Source: Paenibacillus sp. ACRRX
Lineage (GTDB): Bacteria; Bacillota; Bacilli; Paenibacillales; Paenibacillaceae
Direction: 5' to 3'
DNA length: 64,000 nucleotides
NCBI RefSeq assembly: GCF_022346885.1
Contig: NZ_JAKRNK010000005.1
Span: 398,202-462,201, forward strand
The translations under genes and the position numbers were made by a program. The notes under the pieces were generated by a model. That model saw nothing but the letters and a program-made list of their open reading frames with translations. It had not been told where the DNA came from and ran no database searches. This document shows positions 9,622 through 18,179 of the stretch, one piece after another. How positions within the stretch are numbered: the first letter of the stretch is position 1; each line of letters opens with the position of its first letter.

Positions 9622-10290
9622 ATGACGATGAATAGACTGTCTGACCAAGAAAAAGAAGGCGTTTACAAAGCCATATACAACCGCAGAGATATCCGTACTT
9701 TCTTAAAGCAGCCCGTGTCTGATGATCTATTGGTGAAACTGCTGGAAGCCGCCCATCACGGACCTTCCGTAGGCTTTATGCAACCTTGGAATTTTATTGT
9801 GATTAAGGATGACGAAACAAAAGCAAAGCTGGCCGAAGTTGTGGACCGTGAGCGCCGCGCCTTGGCGATCCACTATGAGGGTACCGATCGCGACACCAAA
9901 TTTATGGAGATCAAAATCCAGGGTATATTGGAGGCTCCGGTAACCGTATGCATCACCTGCGATCCTTCGCGCGGAGGCGATCACGTGCTTGGTCGCAACT
10001 CGATTCCTGAAACTGATATTATGTCCGTCAGTTGCGCCATCCAAAACATGTGGCTGGCCGCTTATGCTGAGGGCTTGGCTATGGGATGGGTCAGCTTCTA
10101 CAAGAAGCCCGACATTCGCCGCATTTTAAACATCCCGCTTCATATTGATCCAACAGCGCTCATTTCGATCGGTTATACGGAAGATTATCCAGAACGTCCG
10201 CTGCTTGAGGCATATAATTGGGAGAAAAGAAGAGAGTTAAATAAATTAATTTACGATACCAAATGGGGACAGCCAACCAGCTTGGAATAA
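9622..10290 (+). CDS. bluB: BluB-type 5,6-dimethylbenzimidazole synthase
   Basis: A 222-residue flavin-destroying member of the nitroreductase fold. BluB fragments reduced FMN with oxygen to make 5,6-dimethylbenzimidazole, the lower ligand of cobalamin. Supporting motifs are NRRDIRTF near residue 20, HHGPSVGFMQPWNF near 46-59, and the C-terminal GYTEDYPERP. Typical nitroreductases lack this combination. AGAGGAG lies before the ATG. No other cobalamin gene and no visible cobalamin riboswitch flank it, so it either serves scavenged corrinoids or belongs to a pathway elsewhere. A related nitroreductase remains a small possibility. Confidence 0.88.
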   Translation: MTMNRLSDQEKEGVYKAIYNRRDIRTFLKQPVSDDLLVKLLEAAHHGPSVGFMQPWNFIVIKDDETKAKLAEVVDRERRALAIHYEGTDRDTKFMEIKIQGILEAPVTVCITCDPSRGGDHVLGRNSIPETDIMSVSCAIQNMWLAAYAEGLAMGWVSFYKKPDIRRILNIPLHIDPTALISIGYTEDYPERPLLEAYNWEKRRELNKLIYDTKWGQPTSLE

Positions 10291-10352
10291 ACGCATGTCA
10301 TTCCATATTGATCAAATGAGTGACCCGTTTAAGACCAAGTGACCCTAATTAC

Positions 10353-10416
10353 GAACCTACAGGGACTGTCTCACCGCGATCCATTCACGTCTCAGCACAG
10401 TCCCTGTACAAGGTTC
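10353..10416. terminator. Long inverted repeat between convergent genes
   Basis: A perfect 12-bp stem (TACAGGGACTGT at 10358-10369 with its complement at 10397-10408) is extended by GAACC/GGTTC across a 3-base bulge; the loop is 27 bases. It sits between convergent bluB and the binding-protein gene. There is no clear T-run on either strand, so it may be a bidirectional terminator or an unrelated repeat. Confidence 0.5.
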
Positions 10417-10446
10417 ATTACAACTCCACTATTCGAGCTCAGCTAG

Positions 10447-11451
10447 CTAGGGCTGCGCTCGATGTAATATCTGTCCAGCCACCTGCTCCAATACCGCCTG
10501 CTTGCCAAGCGCCGTAAAGGCCTCATTATAATTTTGCCGTGTCGTCAGTCGATACACATATCCACTTTTGACCGCCTTAAGTCCCGTCCAAAGCTTGCTG
10601 TCTTCTAATACGTTATGCTCATTATCGGACATTAGGACAATATGATCCGGATTAAGCGTGGACAGCCCTTCAAGGCTTGTCACCTTGCCGCCCCAACCGT
10701 CGGGATCAGGTGTGCCTGGCGCTTTAGGCAGCAATAGATCTTCAAATAACAACTCTGCCACTCCTGTGCTGGAATAAATCCGTATTTCTTTTGCCGTCGG
10801 TTCAATCACCGCAAACGTCGCTTCCTTTGTCACATTTTTAATCTGGCTGCGAAGCTGCTCCACTCGGTTATCGTATTGTTTGAGCCAGTCACTCATCGCT
10901 TGCTCTTTATCCAATGCCTTTGACACAAAAGCAAATCGCTCACGAAAAGCATTAAATCCATAAGGCACCCGTACAGTCGGAGCAATCTTTTGCAATTCCT
11001 CGTACAGTTCGCTCTGTGTTGGCCCTGCCAAGATTAGATCTGGATCTGCTGCGGCAATCGCTTCGATATTCACAGGCGTCTGAAACCAGCCGCCGATCTG
11101 AACATCTGTACCAAGCTTTTCCTGCAAAATAGGTGTCACCTGCTTAGGATCGCCCATATCTGTGTTGCCCGTTAAGATAGGCTTGTGTCCCAAAATCAGC
11201 AGTTCTTCTGTTGAGCCAGAAATGTCAGCGATTCGCTGTGGATGAAGTGGAATTTTAACTTCTCCTTTAGCATCCTGGATCACACGTGTCGAAGTGCTTA
11301 CCTGTCCACTCGTCCCTCCAGATGCAGCCACGCCGCTCGTTGGATTGTCATTCTGCCCCTTTGCTGACTCCGACTCCGCACCGCAGCCAAGTAGTGAGAT
11401 CGACAGTATAATTGTCGTCATCCATACAACTCCTGCTCTACCAAACTTCAT
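10447..11451 (-). CDS. Iron-siderophore ABC transporter substrate-binding lipoprotein
   Basis: A 334-residue extracellular lipoprotein of the FhuD/FeuA cluster. The lipobox LLGC (Cys near residue 23) ends the signal peptide, and a low-complexity Ser/Gly linker follows. The Fe-B12-type periplasmic-binding fold is seen in PQRIADISGSTEELLILGHKP, IAAADPDLILAG and GLSTLNPDHIVLMSDNE. It would deliver ferric siderophore to a permease. A Fur box at 11467-11481 lies directly upstream, so expression should rise in iron starvation. No permease or ATPase gene is nearby; it may use one encoded elsewhere. The AraC-type regulator upstream probably controls it, as Btr controls feuABC in Bacillus. Confidence 0.9.
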   Translation of the reverse strand: MKFGRAGVVWMTTIILSISLLGCGAESESAKGQNDNPTSGVAASGGTSGQVSTSTRVIQDAKGEVKIPLHPQRIADISGSTEELLILGHKPILTGNTDMGDPKQVTPILQEKLGTDVQIGGWFQTPVNIEAIAAADPDLILAGPTQSELYEELQKIAPTVRVPYGFNAFRERFAFVSKALDKEQAMSDWLKQYDNRVEQLRSQIKNVTKEATFAVIEPTAKEIRIYSSTGVAELLFEDLLLPKAPGTPDPDGWGGKVTSLEGLSTLNPDHIVLMSDNEHNVLEDSKLWTGLKAVKSGYVYRLTTRQNYNEAFTALGKQAVLEQVAGQILHRAQP

Positions 11452-11466
11452 CCAATACCCCTCCTA

Positions 11467-11481
11467 TGATAACCATTCTCA
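11467..11481. promoter_or_regulatory. Fur box upstream of the binding-protein gene
   Basis: TGATAACCATTCTCA matches the 7-1-7 Fur consensus (TGATAAT, N, ATTATCA) with very few differences. It lies 16 bases upstream of the ATG, where bound Fur would block transcription or initiation. Confidence 0.75.
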
Positions 11482-11585
11482 TTTACATAAGTGTCATCTT
11501 ACGCCTCCTCACCAGATATTTCTAACGGGGAACGGATAACAATACCGTATAGCGGATTTATTTGGCGGATTGTATACACAGCAAT

Positions 11586-11612
11586 AACGCCAGCACATAA
11601 ATGTGTGGCGTT
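11586..11612. repeat. Stem-loop downstream of the AraC regulator
   Basis: AACGCCA and CACAT pair with ATGTG and TGGCGTT around one bulged G. It lies just past the stop of the minus-strand AraC gene. No T-run follows, so termination is uncertain. Confidence 0.4.
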
Positions 11613-11638
11613 AAACTGTTGTTATTATAGTCGTCCGT

Positions 11639-12616
11639 CTATCTGCGCTGACGCAGCACCTCGGAAGGATTAAGCCCGAACTTCCCGCGGAATATGGCTG
11701 TGAAATGACTCAAATTGGCGTACCCTACAAATCCCGCCGCTTGTGTTACATTAACATCGCCTTTCCTTAGTAAGTTCATGGCTTGTTCCAATCGCTTATC
11801 ACGCAAGTAACGATATGCGGACGTTCCAAAGCACTCTTTGAAGCCAAGTTTAAGCTTAAAATCATTCAGTCCAACAATTCGTGCCAGTTCCAGCAGCGAA
11901 GGTGGACTTTCCATATGATAGAGCAGCACTTGAGCGGCTTCCTTCACCTTATCCATGTCCCGCTTGCTCAACTTTGCAGCAGCAGTATGCTCCTCACTGT
12001 CGAATAGAAAGGTATGCATGTAGTTAGCCAGCAGCTCCAAAGCTTTGCCTTCCAAATACATTCTGCGTACAGCTTTCTCATATGGACATTCAAGCATCTG
12101 ACGGACGATATGGGCGGCGGCTGTATTTATCGGCAGTTCAAACTTGCGGAAAGATTGTGATCCGATTATCCGATCAAAGTCCATAGTCCGTCCAGCCGTT
12201 CCCTCACCCATGAGCCGGTTGAACTCCACAAGAGGGATACCGATAGCTAATGAACGCATAGGTACTCGATTATCGTATTCAAACACTGCATCAAACTGCT
12301 TCATAAAGTGTAAATAACAAGTTCCTTCACATATGTCGTGCCGTTCCCCAGACACATTGACCTGTCCTGCTCCCTGTAAACAGATACTCAGCTCCACCAT
12401 CGCCGCTTCAGATGTTACATATACATCCTGCAATCGGGATAGGCGGTAATCCGAATGTACAATTTCCAACTTCGTATTTGTCGACAGACGTCGAATAACT
12501 CCCGCTCCTACAGGATTACAAAGTGTCATGGAACTGTCAGCAAGGTGGAGTTGAGGCTTCAGTTGGAGGCCTCGCCAATATTGCGTATAAATATCATGAT
12601 ATCCTGTACTTGCCAT
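11639..12616 (-). CDS. PchR-like AraC-family regulator of siderophore uptake
   Basis: A 325-residue regulator. The first ~200 residues form a sensor domain. The last ~100 (from about 225) hold two HTH motifs: LLELARIVGLNDFKLKLGFKECFGTSAYRYLRDKRLEQAMNLL and AAGFVGYANLSHFTAIFRGKFG. The first closely resembles the PchR subgroup, whose members bind ferric siderophore and activate its uptake genes. AGAGGT lies eight bases before the ATG. A Fur box at 12669-12683 lies upstream, and the binding-protein gene with its own Fur box lies downstream, so the two probably form an iron-responsive unit. The ligand is unknown. Confidence 0.88.
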   Translation of the reverse strand: MASTGYHDIYTQYWRGLQLKPQLHLADSSMTLCNPVGAGVIRRLSTNTKLEIVHSDYRLSRLQDVYVTSEAAMVELSICLQGAGQVNVSGERHDICEGTCYLHFMKQFDAVFEYDNRVPMRSLAIGIPLVEFNRLMGEGTAGRTMDFDRIIGSQSFRKFELPINTAAAHIVRQMLECPYEKAVRRMYLEGKALELLANYMHTFLFDSEEHTAAAKLSKRDMDKVKEAAQVLLYHMESPPSLLELARIVGLNDFKLKLGFKECFGTSAYRYLRDKRLEQAMNLLRKGDVNVTQAAGFVGYANLSHFTAIFRGKFGLNPSEVLRQRR

Positions 12617-12668
12617 TAACGTGTACCTCTGCTGCCATATTGGATTTCCTTATTTCACATTCCATAAT

Positions 12669-12683
12669 TGAGAACAATTCTCA
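12669..12683. promoter_or_regulatory. Fur box upstream of the AraC regulator
   Basis: TGAGAACAATTCTCA is a near-perfect 7-1-7 palindrome of the Fur type, with flanking A/T extending the symmetry. It lies about 50 bases upstream of the regulator start. Confidence 0.78.
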
Positions 12684-12741
12684 AAATTATAGCTATTATA
12701 AAATAAGGAGCTCCAGCAATCAATGTGCTTCCTAGCTGCAA

Positions 12742-13740
12742 TTATGCCTCTCGTATATCTACCCAATCCGCAGATGCCGGATGGCGCAGTGCCTCCAGCA
12801 CTACTTGAGCATCATATCCGTCCTGGAAGTCAAATAATGGGGACATATTGCCTTTGATTGCCTGCAGCACATAATGGAATACCGCATGATCTGTCCCTTC
12901 ATTTATTACACTTACTTGAAGCGGCTGCCCGATCTCACCTTCCAGCAGCTGCGCCCAGTTCTCGATAGCAAGTGTACCGCTTGTCCCGTGGACAATCATT
13001 GACACCCGTTCTTCACCTGCAAATCCTGCCATACCGTTGATGGATACAGGTGTCCCGTCAGCCAATCGAAGCTTGGCTTCCACACCGATCTCACAGCAAT
13101 CTGCTTGTTCTGACAGTTCCAATTCGCTCTGGACATGAGTGACTTTTCCGAATAATTTTTGAATGACATGAATCCAATGCACGCCCACTTCCAGCACAAA
13201 TCCACCTTGCTTTCGGGATGAGATCCACGAATTGTGCTGCCAACTCCGCGGCCAGCTTGGGAATCGCCAGACAAGCTCAATTTTGCGAATGACGCCAATT
13301 TGATCGTTATCCAACTTCTGCTTGAGTGTACGCATTGTCGGTTCATGGGGAAGCGAGAAATGGATGGCATGCACAACGTTCACTTCCTTCGCCTTATCCA
13401 GCATACGCTTTGCCTCTTCCAAACTATTAGCAAGAGGCTTTTCACAGAAGACGTGAATCCGCTTCTCCAGTGCAGCCATCACCACGTCGTGATGATAGGC
13501 TGGTGGTACTGCCACGTAAAGCAAGTCTAGATCCGATTCCGCTAGCAAAGTTTCGTAATCAGCAAAGTATTCCAACTCAGGATACTGCTCTTGGCACTCT
13601 CGCCGAGACTGCTCATTGGACTCACAGATCGCGATTAACGCAATATGCTGGTTGTACTCCACATTTTGAACCAAGCGAATCATATAATGTCCCATATGAC
13701 CCAATCCCACGATGGCCATTTTAATTTTAGGTACTGTCAT
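12742..13740 (-). CDS. Gfo/Idh/MocA-family NAD(P)-dependent oxidoreductase
   Basis: A 332-residue cytoplasmic dehydrogenase. The N-terminal Rossmann domain begins with IVGLGHMGHYMIR, and the family motif is seen in HVFCEKPLANSLEEAKRML near residue 95. The C-terminal half is the substrate domain, with GVHWIHVIQKLFG and the catalytic-type His pair. Members oxidise sugars, inositols or related polyols, but the substrate cannot be read from sequence. The gene is followed, across a short gap, by the AraC regulator start on the same strand, yet the Fur box between them suggests separate control. Confidence 0.88.
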   Translation of the reverse strand: MTVPKIKMAIVGLGHMGHYMIRLVQNVEYNQHIALIAICESNEQSRRECQEQYPELEYFADYETLLAESDLDLLYVAVPPAYHHDVVMAALEKRIHVFCEKPLANSLEEAKRMLDKAKEVNVVHAIHFSLPHEPTMRTLKQKLDNDQIGVIRKIELVWRFPSWPRSWQHNSWISSRKQGGFVLEVGVHWIHVIQKLFGKVTHVQSELELSEQADCCEIGVEAKLRLADGTPVSINGMAGFAGEERVSMIVHGTSGTLAIENWAQLLEGEIGQPLQVSVINEGTDHAVFHYVLQAIKGNMSPLFDFQDGYDAQVVLEALRHPASADWVDIREA

Positions 13741-14155
13741 CCATTTTCCCTGCCTCTCTTAAATAGACTTCCTGAATCCCAGATAAGGAATACAACTTCT
13801 AGATGTTTGAATACAGCCTGTTGTCTTTACTGCTGTGTTTTCCTCAAACAAACGGCTTTCACCCCCTAAATCATACTGTAATTGCATTTGTTAGCGTAGT
13901 TAAATATTAACATCCGGCAAGAATCAGAGCTTGAACGGGAATAATATTTGTTATTATTTCTTTCAATTCTAAAATATACCTAAAGTTTCTGCTACAAATA
14001 GGTGACAATGTCCCTGTATTTGCTGAAATTCATCTTTATCTGTTGTAAGCTTGCTAAATTATGATAAAATCTTTATCTAATTGTTTACGGTTATACGCTT
14101 GAAAGAAAAAATTTATACCATTAAATTATTATTGGGTAAAGAGGGTATTCATAAA
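13741..14155. other. AT-rich intergenic region
   Basis: No gene is visible. The region separates the divergent oxidoreductase and the small unknown protein, and should contain both promoters. A weak repeat (AATAATA ... TTATTATT near 13942-13960) is the only structure seen. Confidence 0.45.
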
Positions 14156-14548
14156 GTGAGTCAGTCTGATATGAAAATTGTTAAAATTACAGGGTCCTTG
14201 CATAAGGACAAGCTAGACTTCGACATTTCGGAGTGGAAGCTCTTAATCGAAACCAATCGTTACTATGAAATAAAGTCAGAGGAAGGTCCAGTCGTCAAAC
14301 GTATCTTTAAAGAAAAAATGAATCAAATTATCGAGGAATCCAAACACTATGTAAATGGCTCACTAACCTGCTCGGTATTTTGTACGACAGATCATGTGCA
14401 AGACATTATGAAAGAAATCAAGCATAAGCTCATGCAGACGATTCAAACTTATATGCACGATCTGCAACTTAACATCAAGGCGTTGGATGGTTCTGCATTC
14501 GGCATCAAGCCTCAAGCTACTGTTAAGCTTGTGGAACAAGAGGACTAG
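14156..14548 (+). CDS. Unknown small cytoplasmic protein
   Basis: A 130-residue protein that I do not recognise. It is charged, with mixed alpha/beta character, no signal peptide and no membrane helix; a single Cys pair-like stretch (LTCSVFC) lies near the middle. The GTG at 14156 is preferred because AGAGGG lies ten bases upstream; the open frame extends back to a TTG at 14081 with no ribosome site. Codon use looks normal for the window. It stands alone upstream of the ABC-F leader. No function is proposed. Confidence 0.6.
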   Translation: MSQSDMKIVKITGSLHKDKLDFDISEWKLLIETNRYYEIKSEEGPVVKRIFKEKMNQIIEESKHYVNGSLTCSVFCTTDHVQDIMKEIKHKLMQTIQTYMHDLQLNIKALDGSAFGIKPQATVKLVEQED

Positions 14549-14626
14549 TAAGTCTCTATTGCATAAATTAGATCACTTATATAATCTATCTGCTTTAAAA
14601 ATAACAGATGATAAACAAGACAACTT

Positions 14627-14652
14627 GCGCAATTAAGGTGGCGCTTTTTTTT
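14627..14652 (+). terminator. Weak hairpin followed by eight T
   Basis: GCGC at 14627-14630 can pair with GCGC at 14641-14644, and T8 follows at once. The stem is short, but position (after the unknown gene) and T-run fit a terminator. Confidence 0.4.
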
Positions 14653-14784
14653 GTGTGCATGCGAATAACGCACAGCACATCTGATGATACGTGAAGAAGT
14701 CGGTATTAGTCCCCGAGTTCTTGATTTATTATCCAGTCTATGGTAACGTGTAGCTATATATTTATTAGAGGGAGGTGTGACAGG

Positions 14785-14943
14785 ATGCAATTAAATGTAA
14801 TGGCTGAGCTATTGAGTGCGCTTCGTTCGCAATTGCTAGGAATTTTCCATGATTCCATTATGAACGGGATACGTGTGTCCATTTCCAGCAATTCGAACCG
14901 AATATCACATTTTAGCGAAATGACCATCCTGTCACTGCCTTAA
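14785..14943 (+). CDS. 52-codon leader reading frame upstream of the ABC-F gene
   Basis: An ATG at 14785 follows a strong GGGAGGTG ribosome site. The frame encodes 52 residues (starting MQLNVMAELLSALRSQ, ending MTILSLP) and stops at 14941-14943, 22 bases before a strong intrinsic terminator. An internal in-frame ATG at 14863 could give a shorter 27-residue peptide. I find no family resemblance. A well-initiated short frame, then a terminator, then a resistance-type ABC-F gene matches leader-peptide attenuation known for vmlR, vga and msr genes. It could instead be an independent small protein. Confidence 0.6.
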   Translation: MQLNVMAELLSALRSQLLGIFHDSIMNGIRVSISSNSNRISHFSEMTILSLP

Positions 14944-14965
14944 CGGACAAATTTTACAATCCGAA

Positions 14966-14996
14966 GGCCGCGAGGACATGTCCTTGCGGTCTTTTT
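14966..14996 (+). terminator. Strong intrinsic terminator/attenuator before the ABC-F gene
   Basis: Stem GGCCGCGAGGA (14966-14976) pairs with TCCTTGCGGTC (14981-14991) with G-U wobbles, and TTTTT follows at 14992-14996. It lies between the leader frame and the ABC-F start. The last codons of the leader (GCCTT, and TGTC just before) can pair with AAGGC and GACA of the left arm, giving a candidate antiterminator. Confidence 0.8.
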
Positions 14997-15050
14997 GTAT
15001 TATCCTCAAGCAGGCAGCGACAGCTAGGGTCATCAGAGAGGAAGATATAA

Positions 15051-17087
15051 ATGATGATTCAATGCCAACAAATCCAAAAGGGGTTTGGCGCCCAGTCTAT
15101 TCTGCTGGATGTCACCTGCGAAATAAACGAGTTCGAACGTGTGGGGCTTATCGGCCGCAACGGCTCGGGCAAAACAACACTGCTTCATCTCTTGAATGGC
15201 AGCGAAAAGCCTGACGCTGGACAGCTCTCTATTCGTAAAGGTACGAGAATCGGCTATCTGGAGCAAGTTCCTCAATGTGGTGAACACGACACCGTTAGTG
15301 ACGTGCTGAATCAAGCTTTCCATGAGCCGATGCAGTGGATGGCGAGCATGCGTGAACTGGAGCAGCAGATGGCTGATCCCAGTCAAGGCAGTGGCATGTT
15401 AGAGCAGAAGCTGCAGCAATATGGAGAGCTGCAAGAGCGTTTTGAAAGAGCCGGAGGCTATGAAATTGAAGCTCGGATTGGTAAAGTAACAGGCGGTTTG
15501 CGTATCCCTGAATCCCAATTCATGCGTCCGTTCCGCTCTTTATCAGGCGGGGAGAAAACCAAGATCGGACTGGCCGCGATGCTGCTTGCATCACCAGAGC
15601 TGCTGCTGCTGGACGAACCGACCAATCACCTGGATATGATGGCAATTGACTGGTTGGAGCAGTTTCTCCAATCTTACGCGGGAACTGTTATCATCATCTC
15701 GCATGATCGGTATTTTCTTGATCGGGTAGTCACCAAGATCATTGAGCTTGAGGATGGCGAAGCCTTCACTTATCATACTAATTACTCTGGATTCCAGCAG
15801 GAAAAGGAAGCTCGTCTTCTTCAACAATTCGCGGATTATCAAGAACAGAAAAAGAAGATCAAACAAATGCAGGAGGCAATTAAGCAGTTGATCGAATGGG
15901 GCAACCGTGCCGATGCATCGAAATTTCACCGCCGAGCCGCCTCCATGCAAAAAGCACTTGATCGGATGACCAAGTTAAAACGTCCGATATTAGAGCGGAA
16001 GTCTATCGAGCTGAATTTGCAGCAGCGCGATAGATCTGGCGTGCAAGTATTAACGCTGGACGGTGTTGGCAAAGGTTATGAAGACCGTGTGTTATTCAGA
16101 AATGCCAGTGAGCTGCTGTGTTATGGCGAACAGGTGGCACTAATTGGAAATAACGGGTCAGGCAAAAGCACGCTGCTCAAATGCATTTTGGGAATGGAGA
16201 GTCCCGATGAAGGTGAAATTCGCCTTGGCTCTCGTGTTGATATTGGTTACTTGGCGCAGGAGAGTGCACCCGAAGAGGAGAACGCTACCGTGCTGTCTTA
16301 CTATCGCACCGAAGTTGGTATAGAAGAAGGCGAAGCGCGAGGCCGCCTTGCCAGCTTCCTCTTCTGCGGCTCAGATGTCTTTAAGAAGGTACGCAATCTG
16401 TCTGGCGGTGAATGGAGTCGGCTCCGTTTTGCGCTGCTTATGCATCGGCAGCCGAACCTCCTTGTACTGGATGAGCCGACCAACCACTTGGACATCGATT
16501 CGCGAGAAGCATTGGAAGAAGCACTCGAAGATTTCCCAGGAACACTGCTCGCCGTATCACATGACCGCTACTTTATGAATCGGTTAGCGAAGAAAATATG
16601 GTCGCTGGAGCAAGGCAAGTTGGTGACTGTGCACGGCAACTACGAGGATTACAAGGCAAAGCATGAACTGAATGTGCACCAGCATTACCCTAGCAGCAGC
16701 AATAGTGAGCCGTCAGGTTACAACCGAGTGGAAAACGCACGTACACCGCATTCGCAGCAGCGCACCTATGGGATTAACAATAGCAGTGCTAAAGCTGCCA
16801 ATGATTCTGCTCGTGCGCGAGAAATGAACAAAAATGACGATATGCCTTCCTATACGGAAACGAAGTCAGTAGGCAGCAATCGCTCCCGTAAGGTGGACGC
16901 AACTCAATTAGAGGCGAACATCCACTCCCTGGAGCAGTCGTTGCGTGAGCTGGACGAAGCGATGCTGAACCCCACCCTCGCTTCGGATGCGGGTAAGCTT
17001 GCGGCTCTTCACAACGAGCGCGAAATGATGCAAGCTCATCTAGAACCGTTGTATGAGCAGTGGATGCATGCATTAGAGGAACAATAA
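15051..17087 (+). CDS. ABC-F ATPase, probable ribosomal protection protein
   Basis: A 678-residue soluble protein with two ABC ATPase domains and no membrane part. Walker A motifs are GRNGSGKT (near 35) and GNNGSGKS; signatures are LSGGEKTK and LSGGEWSR; Walker B motifs are LLLLDEPTNHLD and LLVLDEPTNHLD. The interdomain linker (about residues 255-320) is long and basic, the part that reaches the peptidyl-transferase centre in antibiotic-resistance ABC-F factors. A charged region and C-terminal coiled coil follow the second domain. A leader frame and terminator precede the gene, as in drug-inducible members. The neighbouring macrolide phosphotransferase supports resistance, but a housekeeping translation factor cannot be excluded. 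Confidence 0.85.
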   Translation: MMIQCQQIQKGFGAQSILLDVTCEINEFERVGLIGRNGSGKTTLLHLLNGSEKPDAGQLSIRKGTRIGYLEQVPQCGEHDTVSDVLNQAFHEPMQWMASMRELEQQMADPSQGSGMLEQKLQQYGELQERFERAGGYEIEARIGKVTGGLRIPESQFMRPFRSLSGGEKTKIGLAAMLLASPELLLLDEPTNHLDMMAIDWLEQFLQSYAGTVIIISHDRYFLDRVVTKIIELEDGEAFTYHTNYSGFQQEKEARLLQQFADYQEQKKKIKQMQEAIKQLIEWGNRADASKFHRRAASMQKALDRMTKLKRPILERKSIELNLQQRDRSGVQVLTLDGVGKGYEDRVLFRNASELLCYGEQVALIGNNGSGKSTLLKCILGMESPDEGEIRLGSRVDIGYLAQESAPEEENATVLSYYRTEVGIEEGEARGRLASFLFCGSDVFKKVRNLSGGEWSRLRFALLMHRQPNLLVLDEPTNHLDIDSREALEEALEDFPGTLLAVSHDRYFMNRLAKKIWSLEQGKLVTVHGNYEDYKAKHELNVHQHYPSSSNSEPSGYNRVENARTPHSQQRTYGINNSSAKAANDSARAREMNKNDDMPSYTETKSVGSNRSRKVDATQLEANIHSLEQSLRELDEAMLNPTLASDAGKLAALHNEREMMQAHLEPLYEQWMHALEEQ

Positions 17088-17090
17088 ATG

Positions 17091-17126
17091 CAAAGGTCGA
17101 GCAGCTATATGGCTGCTCGACCTTTG
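17091..17126. terminator. Perfect 15-bp stem between convergent resistance genes
   Basis: CAAAGGTCGAGCAGC (17091-17105) pairs perfectly with 17112-17126 around a six-base loop. It sits four bases past the ABC-F stop and 25 bases past the Mph stop, so it probably ends both transcripts, although T-runs are weak. Confidence 0.7.
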
Positions 17127-17151
17127 TCCGTTCACAGCATGTTTCCTGAGA

Positions 17152-18084
17152 CTAACTCTCTGACTGTTCCTGATCGTTTACACCTAGCAGCGAACGCGCC
17201 ATATCCAGCGTCGCCTCATCTCCAGTCAACAAAGCAAATGCCGCCACATCTACTGCATATGCGGCCCACAGCTCGATGATGTGATCACGCATGCGAGGCC
17301 AGACGCGACCACCTGCCGCTTCATACTGTGCGATCACTTCTGCAAGCACATCCTCGCCAAACGTAGCCAGACACAACTTGAAGTCAGCTGCAGGATCACC
17401 TACTTGCCCCTCCGTCCAATCAATAAACCCGCTTACACGCTCCTCAGCATCTACCAGTATGTGTCCTGCATGCATATCCCCATGGATAAGCGCTGAATGC
17501 TGCGGCCAATAAGAGTCATCACCTGTCCAAGCCTGCCAGCGCTGCCATAACTCATTCGAGACGCCAATCTTCTGCTTGATCTCCTGCATACGCTTGATCA
17601 GCGAAGTTCGCACCTCTTCAGGGCTTAGTACCCGGATACCTCGCGCAGCAGCTTCCTGATGATCGATACTGTGCACAGCTGCCAGCGACTGAGCTAGCGA
17701 TTCGATAAATGCTGGTTTTAACGCCTCCGGATTGATGTGCCACACATATTGACGCGCTTCCGGATCTATGGTGCCTGCGGGGGTCCCCTCTAGCATTGGG
17801 TAAGCTATAAGTTCAGCTGTATGAATACGCCATTGCGGCACAGCAATTGGCAAATGGCGACTCACTAATGCCAGTACGTCCCCTTCATAGCCAGCACGTT
17901 CCAACACATCTTCACGGCGCGGCACTCTTAGTACCCACGCCTTGCCGGATTCATCATTTGCAAAGCCGACGAGAAAATCCATTCCAGATTCATTTATGTT
18001 GATCGTATGAGCATCCAACTTTAAGCCATGCTTCTCTGCAAGCTGCAGCAAATTCGTTATTTTATCGGGATTCATCGACGTCAT
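17152..18084 (-). CDS. mph: Macrolide 2'-phosphotransferase
   Basis: A 310-residue cytoplasmic kinase that inactivates macrolides by phosphorylating the 2'-OH of desosamine with GTP. Many positions match my memory of Mph(B): NESGMDFLVGFA, WVLRVPRREDV, LIAYPMLEGTPAGTID, ALIHGDMHAGHILVD (catalytic Asp), SGFIDWTEGQVGDPAADF (metal site), and a C-terminal HIIELWAAYAVD. The start at 18084 is chosen because GAGGAG lies nine bases upstream; the frame opens earlier at 18108. A leader reading frame and terminator lie directly upstream, suggesting induction by drug-stalled ribosomes. It is convergent with the ABC-F gene. Subclass is not assigned. Confidence 0.93.
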   Translation of the reverse strand: MTSMNPDKITNLLQLAEKHGLKLDAHTININESGMDFLVGFANDESGKAWVLRVPRREDVLERAGYEGDVLALVSRHLPIAVPQWRIHTAELIAYPMLEGTPAGTIDPEARQYVWHINPEALKPAFIESLAQSLAAVHSIDHQEAAARGIRVLSPEEVRTSLIKRMQEIKQKIGVSNELWQRWQAWTGDDSYWPQHSALIHGDMHAGHILVDAEERVSGFIDWTEGQVGDPAADFKLCLATFGEDVLAEVIAQYEAAGGRVWPRMRDHIIELWAAYAVDVAAFALLTGDEATLDMARSLLGVNDQEQSES

Positions 18085-18134
18085 AAGTTCACTCTCCTCT
18101 AAATTCATACCTGTTTATGGTCCAAAAACAACAC

Positions 18135-18161
18135 AAAAAGCACAAACACTTCTGTCTGTGC
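18135..18161 (-). terminator. Intrinsic terminator/attenuator upstream of mph
   Basis: On the minus strand, GCACAGAC (18161-18154) pairs with GTTTGTGC (18147-18140) around AGAAGT, followed by TTTTT and further T-rich sequence. It ends about 50 bases before the mph ATG, so it should stop leader transcripts. CTGTG sequences in the leader frame can pair with CACAG in its left arm. Confidence 0.75.
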
Positions 18162-18179
18162 GCAGGTATACCGGAATAA

